Below, one piece after another: positions 1-6,575 of a stretch of 50,148 nucleotides of DNA. The position numbers were made by a program, and so were the translations under genes. This stretch comes from a virus. Location of the stretch: IMG/VR virus record IMGVR_UViG_3300025030_001570, positions 1 to 50,148 of that record. The stretch is one strand, 5' to 3'. The notes beneath the pieces were generated by a model that had not been told where the DNA came from, made no database searches, and was given only the letters and a program-made list of their open reading frames with translations. Each line of letters begins with the position of its first letter. Positions within the stretch are counted from its first letter, which is position 1.

Positions 1-92
1 TATTAGTCTTGATTATAATTATTTATCTATTTACTCAAATATCGGGCATAGAACACCTATGCACCGATGTGATTGGGGGTGAATGTGTCTAA
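1..92 (+). CDS. Small membrane protein, 3' part (whole copy at 49975-50091)
   Basis: This is the tail of the 38-residue membrane protein whose full copy is at the other end of the window. The frame runs from the window edge to the TAA at 90-92. It is partial only because the circle was cut here. Confidence 0.7.
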   Translation, partial: LVLIIIIYLFTQISGIEHLCTDVIGGECV

Positions 93-149
93 TTTTCAAG
101 AAGAGGCGAAAGTGGAAGTTACTTTATTGAATCAGTATCTGAAACCCTT
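1..149. repeat. Terminal overlap of a circular contig, copy 1
   Basis: Positions 1-149 match 50000-50148 with a single difference: T at 23 versus C at 50022. No duplicated-end gene order or host flank is visible, so this is most simply an assembly overlap of a circular or circularly permuted genome. A short true terminal repeat cannot be excluded. Confidence 0.93.
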
Positions 150-360
150 ACTTGGTAAAAGGGTGGAAGTTGATTATTTACAATCTATTGACTGGTTTAA
201 TAAAAGTGGCAAAGAACGTGGATGGTTGGTAGAAAAAGAAGGTATCTACTACTTATTCAAAAATAGAAATAGCACAAAGGCCAAATCTGTTACGTTTGGT
301 TTATATGACGGATTTGCTTCAACTATAACAATTAAACCAGAAGGAATAAGGATAGTTTGA
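85..360 (+). CDS. Hypothetical early protein, 91 aa
   Basis: Unrecognised acidic/basic mixed protein with no membrane segment or metal motif. In-frame TTG (73) and GTG (79) codons exist. I prefer GTG at 85 because the run GGGGGTG (75-81) lies at SD distance and the start overlaps the TAA (90-92) of the membrane-protein gene before it. The stop TGA (358-360) shares its last base with the ATG of the next gene, so the genes are translationally coupled in an early operon. Confidence 0.7.
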   Translation: MSNFQEEAKVEVTLLNQYLKPLLGKRVEVDYLQSIDWFNKSGKERGWLVEKEGIYYLFKNRNSTKAKSVTFGLYDGFASTITIKPEGIRIV

Positions 361-473
361 TGTGTGAAGTCTGCAAAAGACGATGTAATCTAAAATGTCA
401 GTGTGGAAAAGTATTATGTCACCAACATTTTATTTTACCTTGTTACAAACAACACAAAAGGAATAAGAAATGA
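360..473 (+). CDS. AN1-like zinc-finger microprotein, 37 aa
   Basis: A 37-residue protein with cysteines at 2, 5, 9, 13, 15, 20 and 28 and histidines at 21, 23 and 32. The order C-x2-C, then C-x-C-G, then C-x2-H, then C, resembles an AN1-type zinc finger, a fold best known from eukaryotes and archaea. The ATG overlaps the preceding TGA (TTGATG), and its own TGA overlaps the next ATG at 470, so it sits inside a coupled chain and is very likely translated. Role unknown: DNA, RNA or host-protein binding are all possible. The AN1 call rests on ligand spacing alone. Confidence 0.65.
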   Translation: MCEVCKRRCNLKCQCGKVLCHQHFILPCYKQHKRNKK

Positions 474-760
474 GAAATAAAAAAGGAATCTGTGCTTACT
501 CTAAATGTAAAGAACACGAAGCATATTTCGATGGTCAGCAAGAATGTTGGAAGTCAATCAAAAACTGGGAACAAGAATTTGATGAAAAGTTTACTGAGCA
601 AAAAGAAGTCAAAAGAGTTATAGAGATTAAACCGTGGTTTTCTACTTTTCAATACCCCGTTATAACTTTTTTGAAGCCAGATCAAGACGGAGAATTGGGA
701 GAAGAAATTAAATCTTTCATTAGAGAAAAATTAAATACAGTTGGAGGTAAGTGTGTCTGA
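470..760 (+). CDS. Hypothetical early protein, 96 aa
   Basis: Not recognised. The N-terminus has Cys at 8, 13 and 26 and a His at 16, possibly a second small metal site; the rest is a Lys/Glu-rich soluble domain with no signal or membrane segment. The start ATG overlaps the TGA of the zinc-finger gene. It is followed by a 38-nt gap that contains a 12-codon frame with a CxxC, too short to call. Confidence 0.65.
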   Translation: MRNKKGICAYSKCKEHEAYFDGQQECWKSIKNWEQEFDEKFTEQKEVKRVIEIKPWFSTFQYPVITFLKPDQDGELGEEIKSFIREKLNTVGGKCV

Positions 761-798
761 AGTATGTGTGGAGTATGTTGGAGGGAAGTGCATTTAAT

Positions 799-882
799 AT
801 GAAACTAACTATATTTTTGGCTGCGGCAGTTATTATTACTTTAGCTGCGTGGAAGGTAGGCGAGATCATAAGTTCACTTTAG
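799..882 (+). CDS. Single-pass membrane microprotein, 27 aa
   Basis: A 27-residue peptide that is nearly all one hydrophobic helix (residues 4-22) with a short polar end. GGAGGG lies upstream, though at a long distance from the ATG. Three or four membrane microproteins follow one another here (799-1331) and look like a cluster for envelope remodelling or superinfection exclusion. That role is inference only. Confidence 0.5.
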   Translation: MKLTIFLAAAVIITLAAWKVGEIISSL

Positions 883-893
883 AAAGGGGGTCA

Positions 894-1019
894 ATGTATT
901 TAATGTTATTGGGAATCTTAATTGGCATTATATTAGCGACTATCGTTAATTACTTTTTGTTCAAACACTTTGATAAAAAGATTAAAAATATTACAGATAA
1001 AACTATCTGGGAAAAATAG
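894..1019 (+). CDS. Single-pass membrane microprotein, 41 aa
   Basis: Hydrophobic helix over residues 3-24, then a Lys-rich cytoplasm-like tail ending in a Trp. A strong SD (GAAAGGGGG) sits 4 nt before the ATG. It lies 11 nt after the previous microprotein and 14 nt before the next. Family not recognised. Confidence 0.6.
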   Translation: MYLMLLGILIGIILATIVNYFLFKHFDKKIKNITDKTIWEK

Positions 1020-1033
1020 AAAGGGGGTGAACC

Positions 1034-1240
1034 ATGAAAAACTTACTGTCCATCAACAATATAATTATCGCTGGCATTGCTTTAGTTATATTGCTCTCTG
1101 GAGTGAGACTGTATCAGTTAAACGCCAGGAATATAACTTGGTGTTTGACTCACTCTTACAGTTGTGATATTGCAAGACTGGAGAGTGTAAAAGGAGAGCT
1201 CGAGAAGGTAAATGAAATCAATTTACCGACTGCTAAATAG
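1034..1240 (+). CDS. Membrane protein, 68 aa
   Basis: One predicted membrane helix (about residues 9-27) followed by a soluble tail with two cysteines (37 and 44) that could form a disulphide if the tail is exported. SD GAAAGGGGGTG lies just upstream of ATG. It overlaps the next small gene by 29 nt. Function unknown. Confidence 0.6.
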   Translation: MKNLLSINNIIIAGIALVILLSGVRLYQLNARNITWCLTHSYSCDIARLESVKGELEKVNEINLPTAK

Positions 1241-1331
1241 AAGAAGCGAGAGAGGTCATTTTCTAATTGCTTCTGGAATATGTGTAACAACAATTCTGGG
1301 AGTAACTAAAAGATTAGTAAATAAGTATTGA
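1212..1331 (+). CDS. Basic membrane microprotein, 39 aa
   Basis: Short protein with an Arg-rich N-terminus, a hydrophobic middle (about 17-31) and a basic end, typical of an inner-membrane microprotein. SD-like GAGAAGG lies 4 nt before ATG. It overlaps the preceding gene out of frame, and its TGA lies inside the TTGACA of the promoter at 1328. Confidence 0.45.
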   Translation: MKSIYRLLNRRSERGHFLIASGICVTTILGVTKRLVNKY

Positions 1332-1356
1332 CAAATGTGTGTATGTGTGAAATAAT
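1328..1356 (+). promoter_or_regulatory. Sigma70-like early promoter
   Basis: TTGACA (1328-1333), 17-nt spacer, AATAAT (1351-1356). The spacer holds a GTGTGTATGTGTG run. It would drive the nuclease operon starting at 1377. Confidence 0.65.
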
Positions 1357-1376
1357 GTATATTGGAGGTGGTAAGT

Positions 1377-1580
1377 ATGACTGAACAACAGCTTAAAAAC
1401 TATCTACACTCACAAAGCAAGGCCCTTGACACTATTTTTAGTAGTGAGGGTGCAAGAAAAAGCAGAATAAAAAAGGTTCTACAACATCTACAAGATGAAT
1501 TTGGCAACGGTTATATAAAGGTAGAGTATGTGGAAAGAGACAAAAAGGACTGGGAAGGTGGGTTTGAATACCCTGAATAG
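1377..1580 (+). CDS. Hypothetical protein preceding the nuclease, 67 aa
   Basis: Unrecognised, charged, probably helical protein. A TTG frame opens at 1362, but GGAGGTGG immediately precedes the ATG at 1377, which decides the start. It is the first gene behind the 1328-1356 promoter and ends 2 nt before the Cas4-like nuclease, so it may be a partner of that enzyme. Confidence 0.65.
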   Translation: MTEQQLKNYLHSQSKALDTIFSSEGARKSRIKKVLQHLQDEFGNGYIKVEYVERDKKDWEGGFEYPE

Positions 1581-1582
1581 CT

Positions 1583-2359
1583 ATGTGGGAACAAACTAAT
1601 TACCTAGAAACTAAATTGCACGAATACTTTAAAAAAACCTATACAGAAAGGAAAAGAGACAAACTTTCGGCCTCTGATACAGGCTGTGTACTACATAGGC
1701 AATTAAAACTTTGGAATGTGGAACCAGACCGCCCTTTAACTTTCGATCAGATGTTAATTTTTGACTTCGGCAATATGGTTCACTGGTTCTTGCAGGAGAG
1801 GTTGAAAGACGCAGATATATTGGAGATGAAAGAGGTTGAACTAGAAGATGAGTTAACCATTGGACATGCTGACGCACTAGTCAAAGAAGATGGTCTGCTT
1901 GTACCTTATGAGTTTAAAAGCACAAAAGACTATTCAATAGACAGAATAGTCAAGGAAGGCCAGCCGCAGGAGCAACACATAAAACAACTGATTGGTGGTT
2001 ATATGAGACTGCTTAAAAAGCAGAACATTAAGAATTTAGCTAACTTCGGCAAGATAGTATATTTAGCTAAGTGCTTTGATGACTCGCACCGAAATATATT
2101 ATATAAAGGCAAAGAATTAGGAGAGGGTAAAACCATTTTAAGATTTGTAGAGTTCAAGGGAGAGTATGATCCTAAGCTGGCTGAGTATGTGGAAGAAGAA
2201 AACAAAAAGATTATGGCAAACGTGAAAGCAAAAACTCCCCTGCCGTGCAGTGAGTGGAATAAAGTTTATCATAAAGATACACGTTGGAATCAATATATTA
2301 GCTGGTGTTCTAAAACATCAGAAGAAAATCAAAGGAGGTTAAATGAAATTCAGGGATAA
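1583..2359 (+). CDS. Cas4/RecB-type PD-(D/E)XK nuclease
   Basis: 258 aa. The core is a PD-(D/E)XK site: GHAD at 94-97 (metal Asp97), then EFK at 110-112, then Q135-x4-Y140 in the QxxxY position used by Cas4/AddB exonucleases. Cysteines at 35 (N-terminal, followed by a conserved-looking LW), 222 and 242 are placed like the cysteine ligands that hold an iron-sulphur cluster in Cas4/AddB enzymes. A fourth ligand is not obvious unless Cys164 serves. Expected role: processing DNA ends during phage recombination or degrading host DNA. No CRISPR genes are nearby, so a Cas4 adaptation role is unlikely. Confidence 0.8.
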   Translation: MWEQTNYLETKLHEYFKKTYTERKRDKLSASDTGCVLHRQLKLWNVEPDRPLTFDQMLIFDFGNMVHWFLQERLKDADILEMKEVELEDELTIGHADALVKEDGLLVPYEFKSTKDYSIDRIVKEGQPQEQHIKQLIGGYMRLLKKQNIKNLANFGKIVYLAKCFDDSHRNILYKGKELGEGKTILRFVEFKGEYDPKLAEYVEEENKKIMANVKAKTPLPCSEWNKVYHKDTRWNQYISWCSKTSEENQRRLNEIQG

Positions 2360-2576
2360 AAAAGATGTGCCGCTTTTAGATTGGGAGGTAAAAGCTGAAA
2401 ATCCATGTGATAGATGCGGAAACCAATCCCACCATTATAATTCCTTATACTTTCCGTATAAAGGTGTACGTATATACTTATGTGATATTTGCTTCTTAGG
2501 TATAGCTTTAGGATTAAAATTCGATATAGAAAAAGTTATTAAAAAGGAGACAAATGATAATTTGCTCAATACATGA
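2343..2576 (+). CDS. Zinc-ribbon protein, 77 aa
   Basis: Two CxxC knuckles, CDRC at 22-25 and CDIC near 47-50, separated by an aromatic-rich stretch, give a treble-clef or ribbon-like zinc site. An SD AAAGGAGG precedes the ATG, and the gene overlaps the nuclease by 17 nt. The next gene starts inside its 3' end. DNA or protein binding is likely; family not identified. Confidence 0.65.
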   Translation: MKFRDKKDVPLLDWEVKAENPCDRCGNQSHHYNSLYFPYKGVRIYLCDICFLGIALGLKFDIEKVIKKETNDNLLNT

Positions 2577-2961
2577 GGGTAAAGAACTAAACAAAGTAAC
2601 TAAAAACAAAGGCATCCCATACCATTGGATTAAAGATGCAGAAAGCGAAACAGGCTTTTCTATGTGCTATGGGGGGGATAAACCCATAACCAAAGAGTCT
2701 GTGCCACAAGCCCAAGTTAAAGCCCCAGACCCAGATAAGATGACCAAAGAAGAGTGGGCGCAAAAAGATAAAACAAAAAATGAGATTATTGCTCGAATGA
2801 GTGTAGGGAAAGAGTTTATTAGTCAAGCGATGAGTCCAACCCAAGCAGCTCAGGAAGGCCACATGCTTGAATGGATACATTTTTATTTAACAGGCGAAAT
2901 TACTGACAATCTTATAAACGAAGACGCAGTTGCTGAGCTGATTGAGGAGGAAGATGCCTAA
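2554..2961 (+). CDS. Hypothetical protein, 135 aa
   Basis: Soluble protein with an N-terminal segment holding two Cys and two His, a Lys/Pro-rich linker, and an acidic tail ending in a run of Glu/Asp. An acidic C-terminal tail is typical of single-strand DNA-binding proteins that recruit partners, but I see no OB-fold signature, so this is only a thought. SD AAGGAG sits before ATG 2554. Confidence 0.55.
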   Translation: MIICSIHEGKELNKVTKNKGIPYHWIKDAESETGFSMCYGGDKPITKESVPQAQVKAPDPDKMTKEEWAQKDKTKNEIIARMSVGKEFISQAMSPTQAAQEGHMLEWIHFYLTGEITDNLINEDAVAELIEEEDA

Positions 2962-3166
2962 ATATTATGGGATTAGACGTTTGTCTGAAAGATTAGCCGA
3001 TGAAGGCTTGCCATCTACTCGTATCTGGATATATAAGATGATTAAGAAAGGTAAATTAACCTTGCCGAAACATGCTTTTAGCAACTCTCGGTATGCTTTA
3101 ACCGAGGATATTATATCCGATATAGTAAATTCTCTAAAAACTAAAGGGGAGTGGCCGATTAAATGA
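2954..3166 (+). CDS. Excisionase/MerR-like helix-turn-helix protein
   Basis: 70 aa. The pattern of a short helix, a loop and a basic recognition helix (residues about 8-35, ending IYKMIKKGKL) matches small winged-helix DNA-binding proteins of the excisionase/MerR type. A TTG-initiated longer frame starts at 2942, but GAGGAGG lies 4-10 nt before the ATG at 2954, which I take as the start. Probably an early transcription regulator. No integrase is present, so a true excisionase role is unlikely. Confidence 0.6.
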   Translation: MPKYYGIRRLSERLADEGLPSTRIWIYKMIKKGKLTLPKHAFSNSRYALTEDIISDIVNSLKTKGEWPIK

Positions 3167-3534
3167 AACCCGTCTACGATTCTATTCTAAGAATAGGCAG
3201 TCAGGATTTAGTTCCAATCGGGGATCATTACCGCTTTGTAATAGCCGAGACCATGCCGCACACAGGCTGTAAGTTTAAGTTCTCCATAAGAGAACGGATC
3301 ATTCAGGAAATGATAAAGAGGGGTAAGAGATTAGAAGTTAGGTTCGCTGAACACCCTGATCTTGAGTTTAACCTTAATCCTCTTCAGTGGAGAAATTTAG
3401 GGGAAAAGAAATATGAAGTCAAACTGTTTAAGAACAATCCAATGCCTGTGTTTTATTACTATGTTGGGTTTAACAATCAATTAGTTAACAAGCCTGATAC
3501 CAAACAAGCCGAAGGGCAAGGTGCTTTTATATAA
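3163..3534 (+). CDS. Hypothetical protein, 123 aa
   Basis: Unrecognised soluble protein, mixed alpha/beta by eye, basic in the middle. Its ATG overlaps the stop of the preceding regulator, so both are translated together. Confidence 0.6.
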   Translation: MKPVYDSILRIGSQDLVPIGDHYRFVIAETMPHTGCKFKFSIRERIIQEMIKRGKRLEVRFAEHPDLEFNLNPLQWRNLGEKKYEVKLFKNNPMPVFYYYVGFNNQLVNKPDTKQAEGQGAFI

Positions 3535-3535
3535 T

Positions 3536-3661
3536 ATGAAAAATAAAACAAGATTCAACTTAAATAATAAAGACTGGCTTAAGGTAGATAAAATCACCAT
3601 AGCCAAAATCACTGGCAGATATGATTGGTGGGAGGCTAATGATAAAGAAGAAGAAAATTAA
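3536..3661 (+). CDS. Hypothetical microprotein, 41 aa
   Basis: Starts right after the previous stop (TAATATG) and overlaps the 5' end of the pentapeptide gene. Basic N-terminal half and a strongly acidic tail. No SD is evident, so re-initiation is assumed. Function unknown. Confidence 0.4.
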   Translation: MKNKTRFNLNNKDWLKVDKITIAKITGRYDWWEANDKEEEN

Positions 3662-4256
3662 AATTCAGATAGTTAGTTGGTTAAATGGAAGTGTATTATT
3701 TGAATACGAAAGTAATGATAATACTATTAAACAAACCCTAGAAAAAGCGGTCAGTAAGAATGCTAACCTGGGGGGTGCTAACCTGCGGAATGCTGACCTG
3801 TGGGATGCTGACCTGCGGGGTGCTGACCTGCGGAATGCTGACCTGTGGGATGCTGACCTGCGGGGTGCTAACCTGGGGGGTGCTAACCTGCGGAATGCTG
3901 ACCTGTGGGATGCTGACCTGCGGGGTGCTAACCTGGGGGGTGCTAACCTGCGGAATGCTGACCTGTGGGGTGCTAACCTGCGGGGTGCTAAAAACATAAG
4001 TAGCGACCAAACCGATTACTGGTGGCACATACATCACGAAACATTATATGAGTATCTAACTGAACCTATAAGAGCCAGAATTAACTATATTAAAAAGGAA
4101 AAACCAAAAAAAGAGGTTGAGTTAAGACTAAAACTATTGAAGCCTGTTTTGGGTAAAATTCCTACTACGGAAAAAGGTTGGGAAGCACTGCATCAAAGGG
4201 AATGTAAAGATTGTAGTTGGAATTCAAAACAACAGACAATTTTCCCTAAAAAATAA
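3639..4256 (+). CDS. Pentapeptide-repeat protein
   Basis: 205 aa. After a basic N-terminal segment, residues about 42-118 form about 15 consecutive A(N/D)L-x-x repeats. These should fold into a right-handed quadrilateral beta-helix, the DNA-mimic shape of gyrase-protecting proteins such as Qnr/MfpA. A soluble Lys-rich C-terminal domain with an HxxxC-x2-C end follows. An upstream in-frame ATG exists at 3621; GGGAGG in front of 3639 supports the shorter form. A gyrase or host-enzyme decoy role is plausible but not shown. Confidence 0.75.
   Translation: MIKKKKIKIQIVSWLNGSVLFEYESNDNTIKQTLEKAVSKNANLGGANLRNADLWDADLRGADLRNADLWDADLRGANLGGANLRNADLWDADLRGANLGGANLRNADLWGANLRGAKNISSDQTDYWWHIHHETLYEYLTEPIRARINYIKKEKPKKEVELRLKLLKPVLGKIPTTEKGWEALHQRECKDCSWNSKQQTIFPKK
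3763..3992 (+). repeat. 15-bp tandem repeats encoding pentapeptides
   Basis: About fifteen 15-bp units of the type GCTRACCTGNGGNNT, grouped in larger near-identical blocks of about 60 bp. The blocks suggest recent expansion by slippage or unequal recombination, so the length may vary between isolates. Confidence 0.9.
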
Positions 4257-4257
4257 T

Positions 4258-4368
4258 ATGAAATTAGGAACTCAACATACATTAGAAACGAAACTAAGAA
4301 TTTCTAAATCAAGAATGGAACACGGTAAATCTAGGACTCCAACATATCGTTCGTGGGGAGGAAGTTAA
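4258..4368 (+). pseudogene. NUMOD3/HNH endonuclease-like remnant
   Basis: A 36-codon frame whose first half resembles the NUMOD3 DNA-binding motif (G-x2-H-x2-ETK-x-RIS) and whose second half resembles the RTPTYRSW start of phage HNH-type proteins, then stops. The usual Cys/His-rich continuation is missing. It starts 2 nt after the pentapeptide gene. I read it as a truncated remnant of a homing endonuclease gene; a short functional peptide is possible. Confidence 0.45.
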
Positions 4369-4380
4369 AAGAAAATTAGA

Positions 4381-5400
4381 ATGAAATATGTCGACCTTTT
4401 CGCTGGAATTGGAGGATTCAGACTTGGAATTGAAAGGGCTTTTGAAAAGAAAGCGGAACGAGTATGGAAAGAAAGTTCGCAAAGAGTACGAAGCAAAGCG
4501 ATTGCAGGTGAGCCTCAAGGAACTTCGAGATTGGACTATAGTGGAACAGAAACACAGCAACACGATTTCAGGAGTCCAGATAGACAATTTACTTGTGTTT
4601 ATACCAACGAATGGGATAAATATGCAGCACAAATATATGAAAAAAACTTCAAAACCAAAGTCGATACAAGAGACATTACTACCGTTAGAACAGACGAAAT
4701 CCCCGACCACGACCTCTTATGTGCGGGATTTCCTTGCCAAGCATTTAGTGTCGCTGGAAAGCGTAGAGGATTTGACGACACCAGAGGGACTCTATTTTTT
4801 GACATCGCTAGGATTCTCAAGGACAAAAGACCCAGATATTTTCTACTCGAAAACGTCAAAGGTTTACTTTCTCACGACTCCGGAAAAACTTTCCAGACAA
4901 TACTTGGGGTTCTCTCCGATTTGGGGTATGAGTATCAATGGCAGGTTCTTAACAGCAAAGACTTCGGGGTCCCCCAGAATAGGGAAAGAGTGTTCATTAT
5001 CGGACATCTTAGAGGAACAAGTCGACCAGAAGTATTTCCTATCGGAGGAAGTGGTAAGTCGAATGATAACCAAATTACGAGTAATGCCATTGACACAAAC
5101 TACTGGAAAGGTATTGACAACCACGGCCAAAGGACAATGATTTCGGATTCATTACACGGATTCGGTCACGGTTGGCAAGGATACCATAATAAGAAAGCGG
5201 TAAAAATGGGATTGATAAGACGCTTAACCCCAACCGAGTGTGAAAGATTACAAGGCTTTCCGGATGGCTGGACTGAGGGAGTTAGTGACACACAAAGGTA
5301 TAAAATGTTAGGAAACGCTGTAACTGTAAATGTGGTAGAAGAAGTAATTAAAAGAATGTTTTTAGAAACCACTAAGGCTTTGTTGGAGGGTTTAGAATGA
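4381..5400 (+). CDS. dcm-like: C5-cytosine DNA methyltransferase
   Basis: 339 aa with all core motifs: I DLFAGIGGF (5-13), IV GFPCQAFS with catalytic Cys119, VI ENVKG (157-161), VIII QNRERVF (199-205), IX RLTPTECERLQGFPD (281-295) and X GNAVTVNV (311-318). It methylates cytosine at C5 and probably protects phage DNA from host restriction, since no cognate endonuclease is seen. Odd points: an insertion of roughly 45 mostly polar residues (about 23-68) splits motifs I and II, and the target-recognition region is short. A second frame is open over much of the gene (see findings). GGGGAGGAAG upstream is the likely SD. Confidence 0.93.
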   Translation: MKYVDLFAGIGGFRLGIERAFEKKAERVWKESSQRVRSKAIAGEPQGTSRLDYSGTETQQHDFRSPDRQFTCVYTNEWDKYAAQIYEKNFKTKVDTRDITTVRTDEIPDHDLLCAGFPCQAFSVAGKRRGFDDTRGTLFFDIARILKDKRPRYFLLENVKGLLSHDSGKTFQTILGVLSDLGYEYQWQVLNSKDFGVPQNRERVFIIGHLRGTSRPEVFPIGGSGKSNDNQITSNAIDTNYWKGIDNHGQRTMISDSLHGFGHGWQGYHNKKAVKMGLIRRLTPTECERLQGFPDGWTEGVSDTQRYKMLGNAVTVNVVEEVIKRMFLETTKALLEGLE

Positions 5401-5564
5401 AACCAAATATATGGGTAACAAAAAAATCTAGTGTTAGTTTAAGAAACAAAATCACTAATGATTGGGGTAAAAGATGTCCTAAATTTTTTACTTTATGTCA
5501 TGTTTGTATGGCACATTTAGCCGTAGATATTCTGACTGACCTGTATAAATTTGCTGACGAATAG
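5397..5564 (+). CDS. Hypothetical Cys-containing microprotein, 55 aa
   Basis: ATGA overlap with the methyltransferase stop. Three cysteines (27, 34, 37) plus His35 and His40 could form a small metal site. A basic first half precedes them. The stop abuts the TATAAT at 5565. Function unknown. Confidence 0.5.
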   Translation: MKPNIWVTKKSSVSLRNKITNDWGKRCPKFFTLCHVCMAHLAVDILTDLYKFADE

Positions 5565-5783
5565 TATAATGTATTAGCACCTTATTCATGGGGGCTGGGA
5601 GTTCATCTCCTTTCATTGAGCAAACAACGCTTATTGGGCAGGTAAGCGACTCATTTTCACTGCATTCTTCCAGCCTCCGTCATTATTTGCTTACTTAAAC
5701 AGCTTATAATTTGCATCAGTGGTAGGCAGGGACAGGCTTATCACTGCTGGAGCTTATATTAGCTCAAGTCTATTAGTACTAAG
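5565..5783 (+). ncRNA. Structured intergenic RNA element with its own -10 box
   Basis: TATAAT (5565-5570) directly follows the previous stop. The RNA then offers: GGAG/CTCC hairpin 5598-5601/5607-5610; 5590-5598 pairing with 5670-5678 (8 of 9); 5642-5647 pairing with 5689-5694, interleaved with the former (pseudoknot topology); a long hairpin 5717-5727/5736-5746 of 11 bp with two G-U pairs and an 8-nt loop; and GAGCT/AGCTC at 5750-5765. A second TATAAT lies at 5705-5710. No open frame of note. It could be a free small RNA or a leader controlling the lysis genes. Confidence 0.5.
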
Positions 5784-6299
5784 GTGAACCTGGCAAGATG
5801 GGTGGTCCTATTGTCAGTCCTACTGGGTTTGCTATTTGCTCTAACAGGATTAGCGGAGAGTTGGCATAAAGAAAAGAACGAGAAAGAAGAGATAAAAGTT
5901 AAGCTAGAGCAAATACAAAAACAGTATGAACAACTAAAGATATCTAAGACGGCATCCTCGCCAAAGAAAGTAGCCGCCACTACTACGTCAAAACCCCAAA
6001 CAAAACAAGCGGTTGTCATTCCTGTGGACAAACAAGTTATTGCTGATTATATAAGGAGCAAATTCAAGTCTGAATACGCCGTTAGAATTGCAGTCTGTGA
6101 GTCAGGTTTAAATCCTCAAGCAACAGGTAGTGCCCTTGAGCGTGGTATCTTCCAAATTCACCCAGTACATGCCGTAAGTATGACAAAGGCAGGCTTTACT
6201 TGGGCCTCTATGTACAACTGGAAAAGTAATGTTGACTACGCTTATCTTCTTTATTCTTGGCATGGCTGGTCGCCGTGGAGCTGTAGGAATTATGTCTAA
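5784..6299 (+). CDS. Membrane-anchored lysozyme/lytic transglycosylase
   Basis: 171 aa. The N-terminus (about residues 5-24) is a hydrophobic signal-anchor, followed by a charged coiled-coil stretch (30-60) and a Thr/Lys-rich linker. Residues about 85-171 are a lysozyme-like fold: a catalytic Glu in AVCESGLNP, then GIFQI, typical of Slt/RPF-type muramidases. It cleaves peptidoglycan glycan strands outside the membrane. The start is GTG at 5784, the first start in frame, with only a weak SD. A two-helix holin candidate follows 26 nt downstream, making a lysis pair. Confidence 0.75.
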   Translation: MNLARWVVLLSVLLGLLFALTGLAESWHKEKNEKEEIKVKLEQIQKQYEQLKISKTASSPKKVAATTTSKPQTKQAVVIPVDKQVIADYIRSKFKSEYAVRIAVCESGLNPQATGSALERGIFQIHPVHAVSMTKAGFTWASMYNWKSNVDYAYLLYSWHGWSPWSCRNYV

Positions 6300-6325
6300 A
6301 GGAGTATAATTTATAAGAGGGCATT

Positions 6326-6496
6326 ATGAAAGACTTTGTCGCTTTGTTTGTCCTAGTCACCGCCGCCGCTGTCATTACAGGAGCGGTTTGGAGCATGGTT
6401 ACTTTTCTTTTAATCACCGACTTTCTGGTGGGCATAGTGGTAGCAGTGATGTTTATTATTCTTGGCGTAGTTACTTGGTTTGTTTGGTATGAATGA
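6326..6496 (+). CDS. Holin candidate, two membrane segments
   Basis: 56 aa with two hydrophobic helices (about 4-29 and 33-54) separated by a short polar turn containing Asp32, and little else. Size, topology and position right after the lysozyme fit a class II holin. TATAAT at 6305-6310 could give it a separate promoter, and AAGAGGG precedes the ATG. Confidence 0.55.
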   Translation: MKDFVALFVLVTAAAVITGAVWSMVTFLLITDFLVGIVVAVMFIILGVVTWFVWYE

Positions 6497-6575
6497 ATTT
6501 ATTTACTCGATAAGAATGTTTATTTTAAGATTAGAGGCCAGATTATCTAATTGGTTATATAAGAAGTTAGGATGA
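6489..6575 (+). CDS. Amphipathic microprotein, 28 aa
   Basis: Overlaps the holin candidate by 8 nt and the next gene by 4 nt, so it is part of a coupled chain. Basic amphipathic helix. It may be a lysis accessory peptide, but there is no direct evidence. Confidence 0.4.
   Translation: MNEFIYSIRMFILRLEARLSNWLYKKLG

Noticed and set aside
1583-2359. CRISPR-adaptation Cas4
   Set aside because: No cas1, cas2 or array in the window; phage RecB-like nuclease is the simpler reading.
2942-3166. Excisionase of a temperate phage
   Set aside because: No integrase or attachment site was found, so a lysogeny role is unsupported.
3665-4037. Several long frames on both strands over the pentapeptide repeats
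   Set aside because: 15-bp repeats without stops open all frames; only the AxLxx frame gives a known fold and has an SD.
5580-5783. tRNA or tmRNA gene
   Set aside because: No cloverleaf with T-arm sequence or CCA-end pattern could be drawn; the pairings differ.
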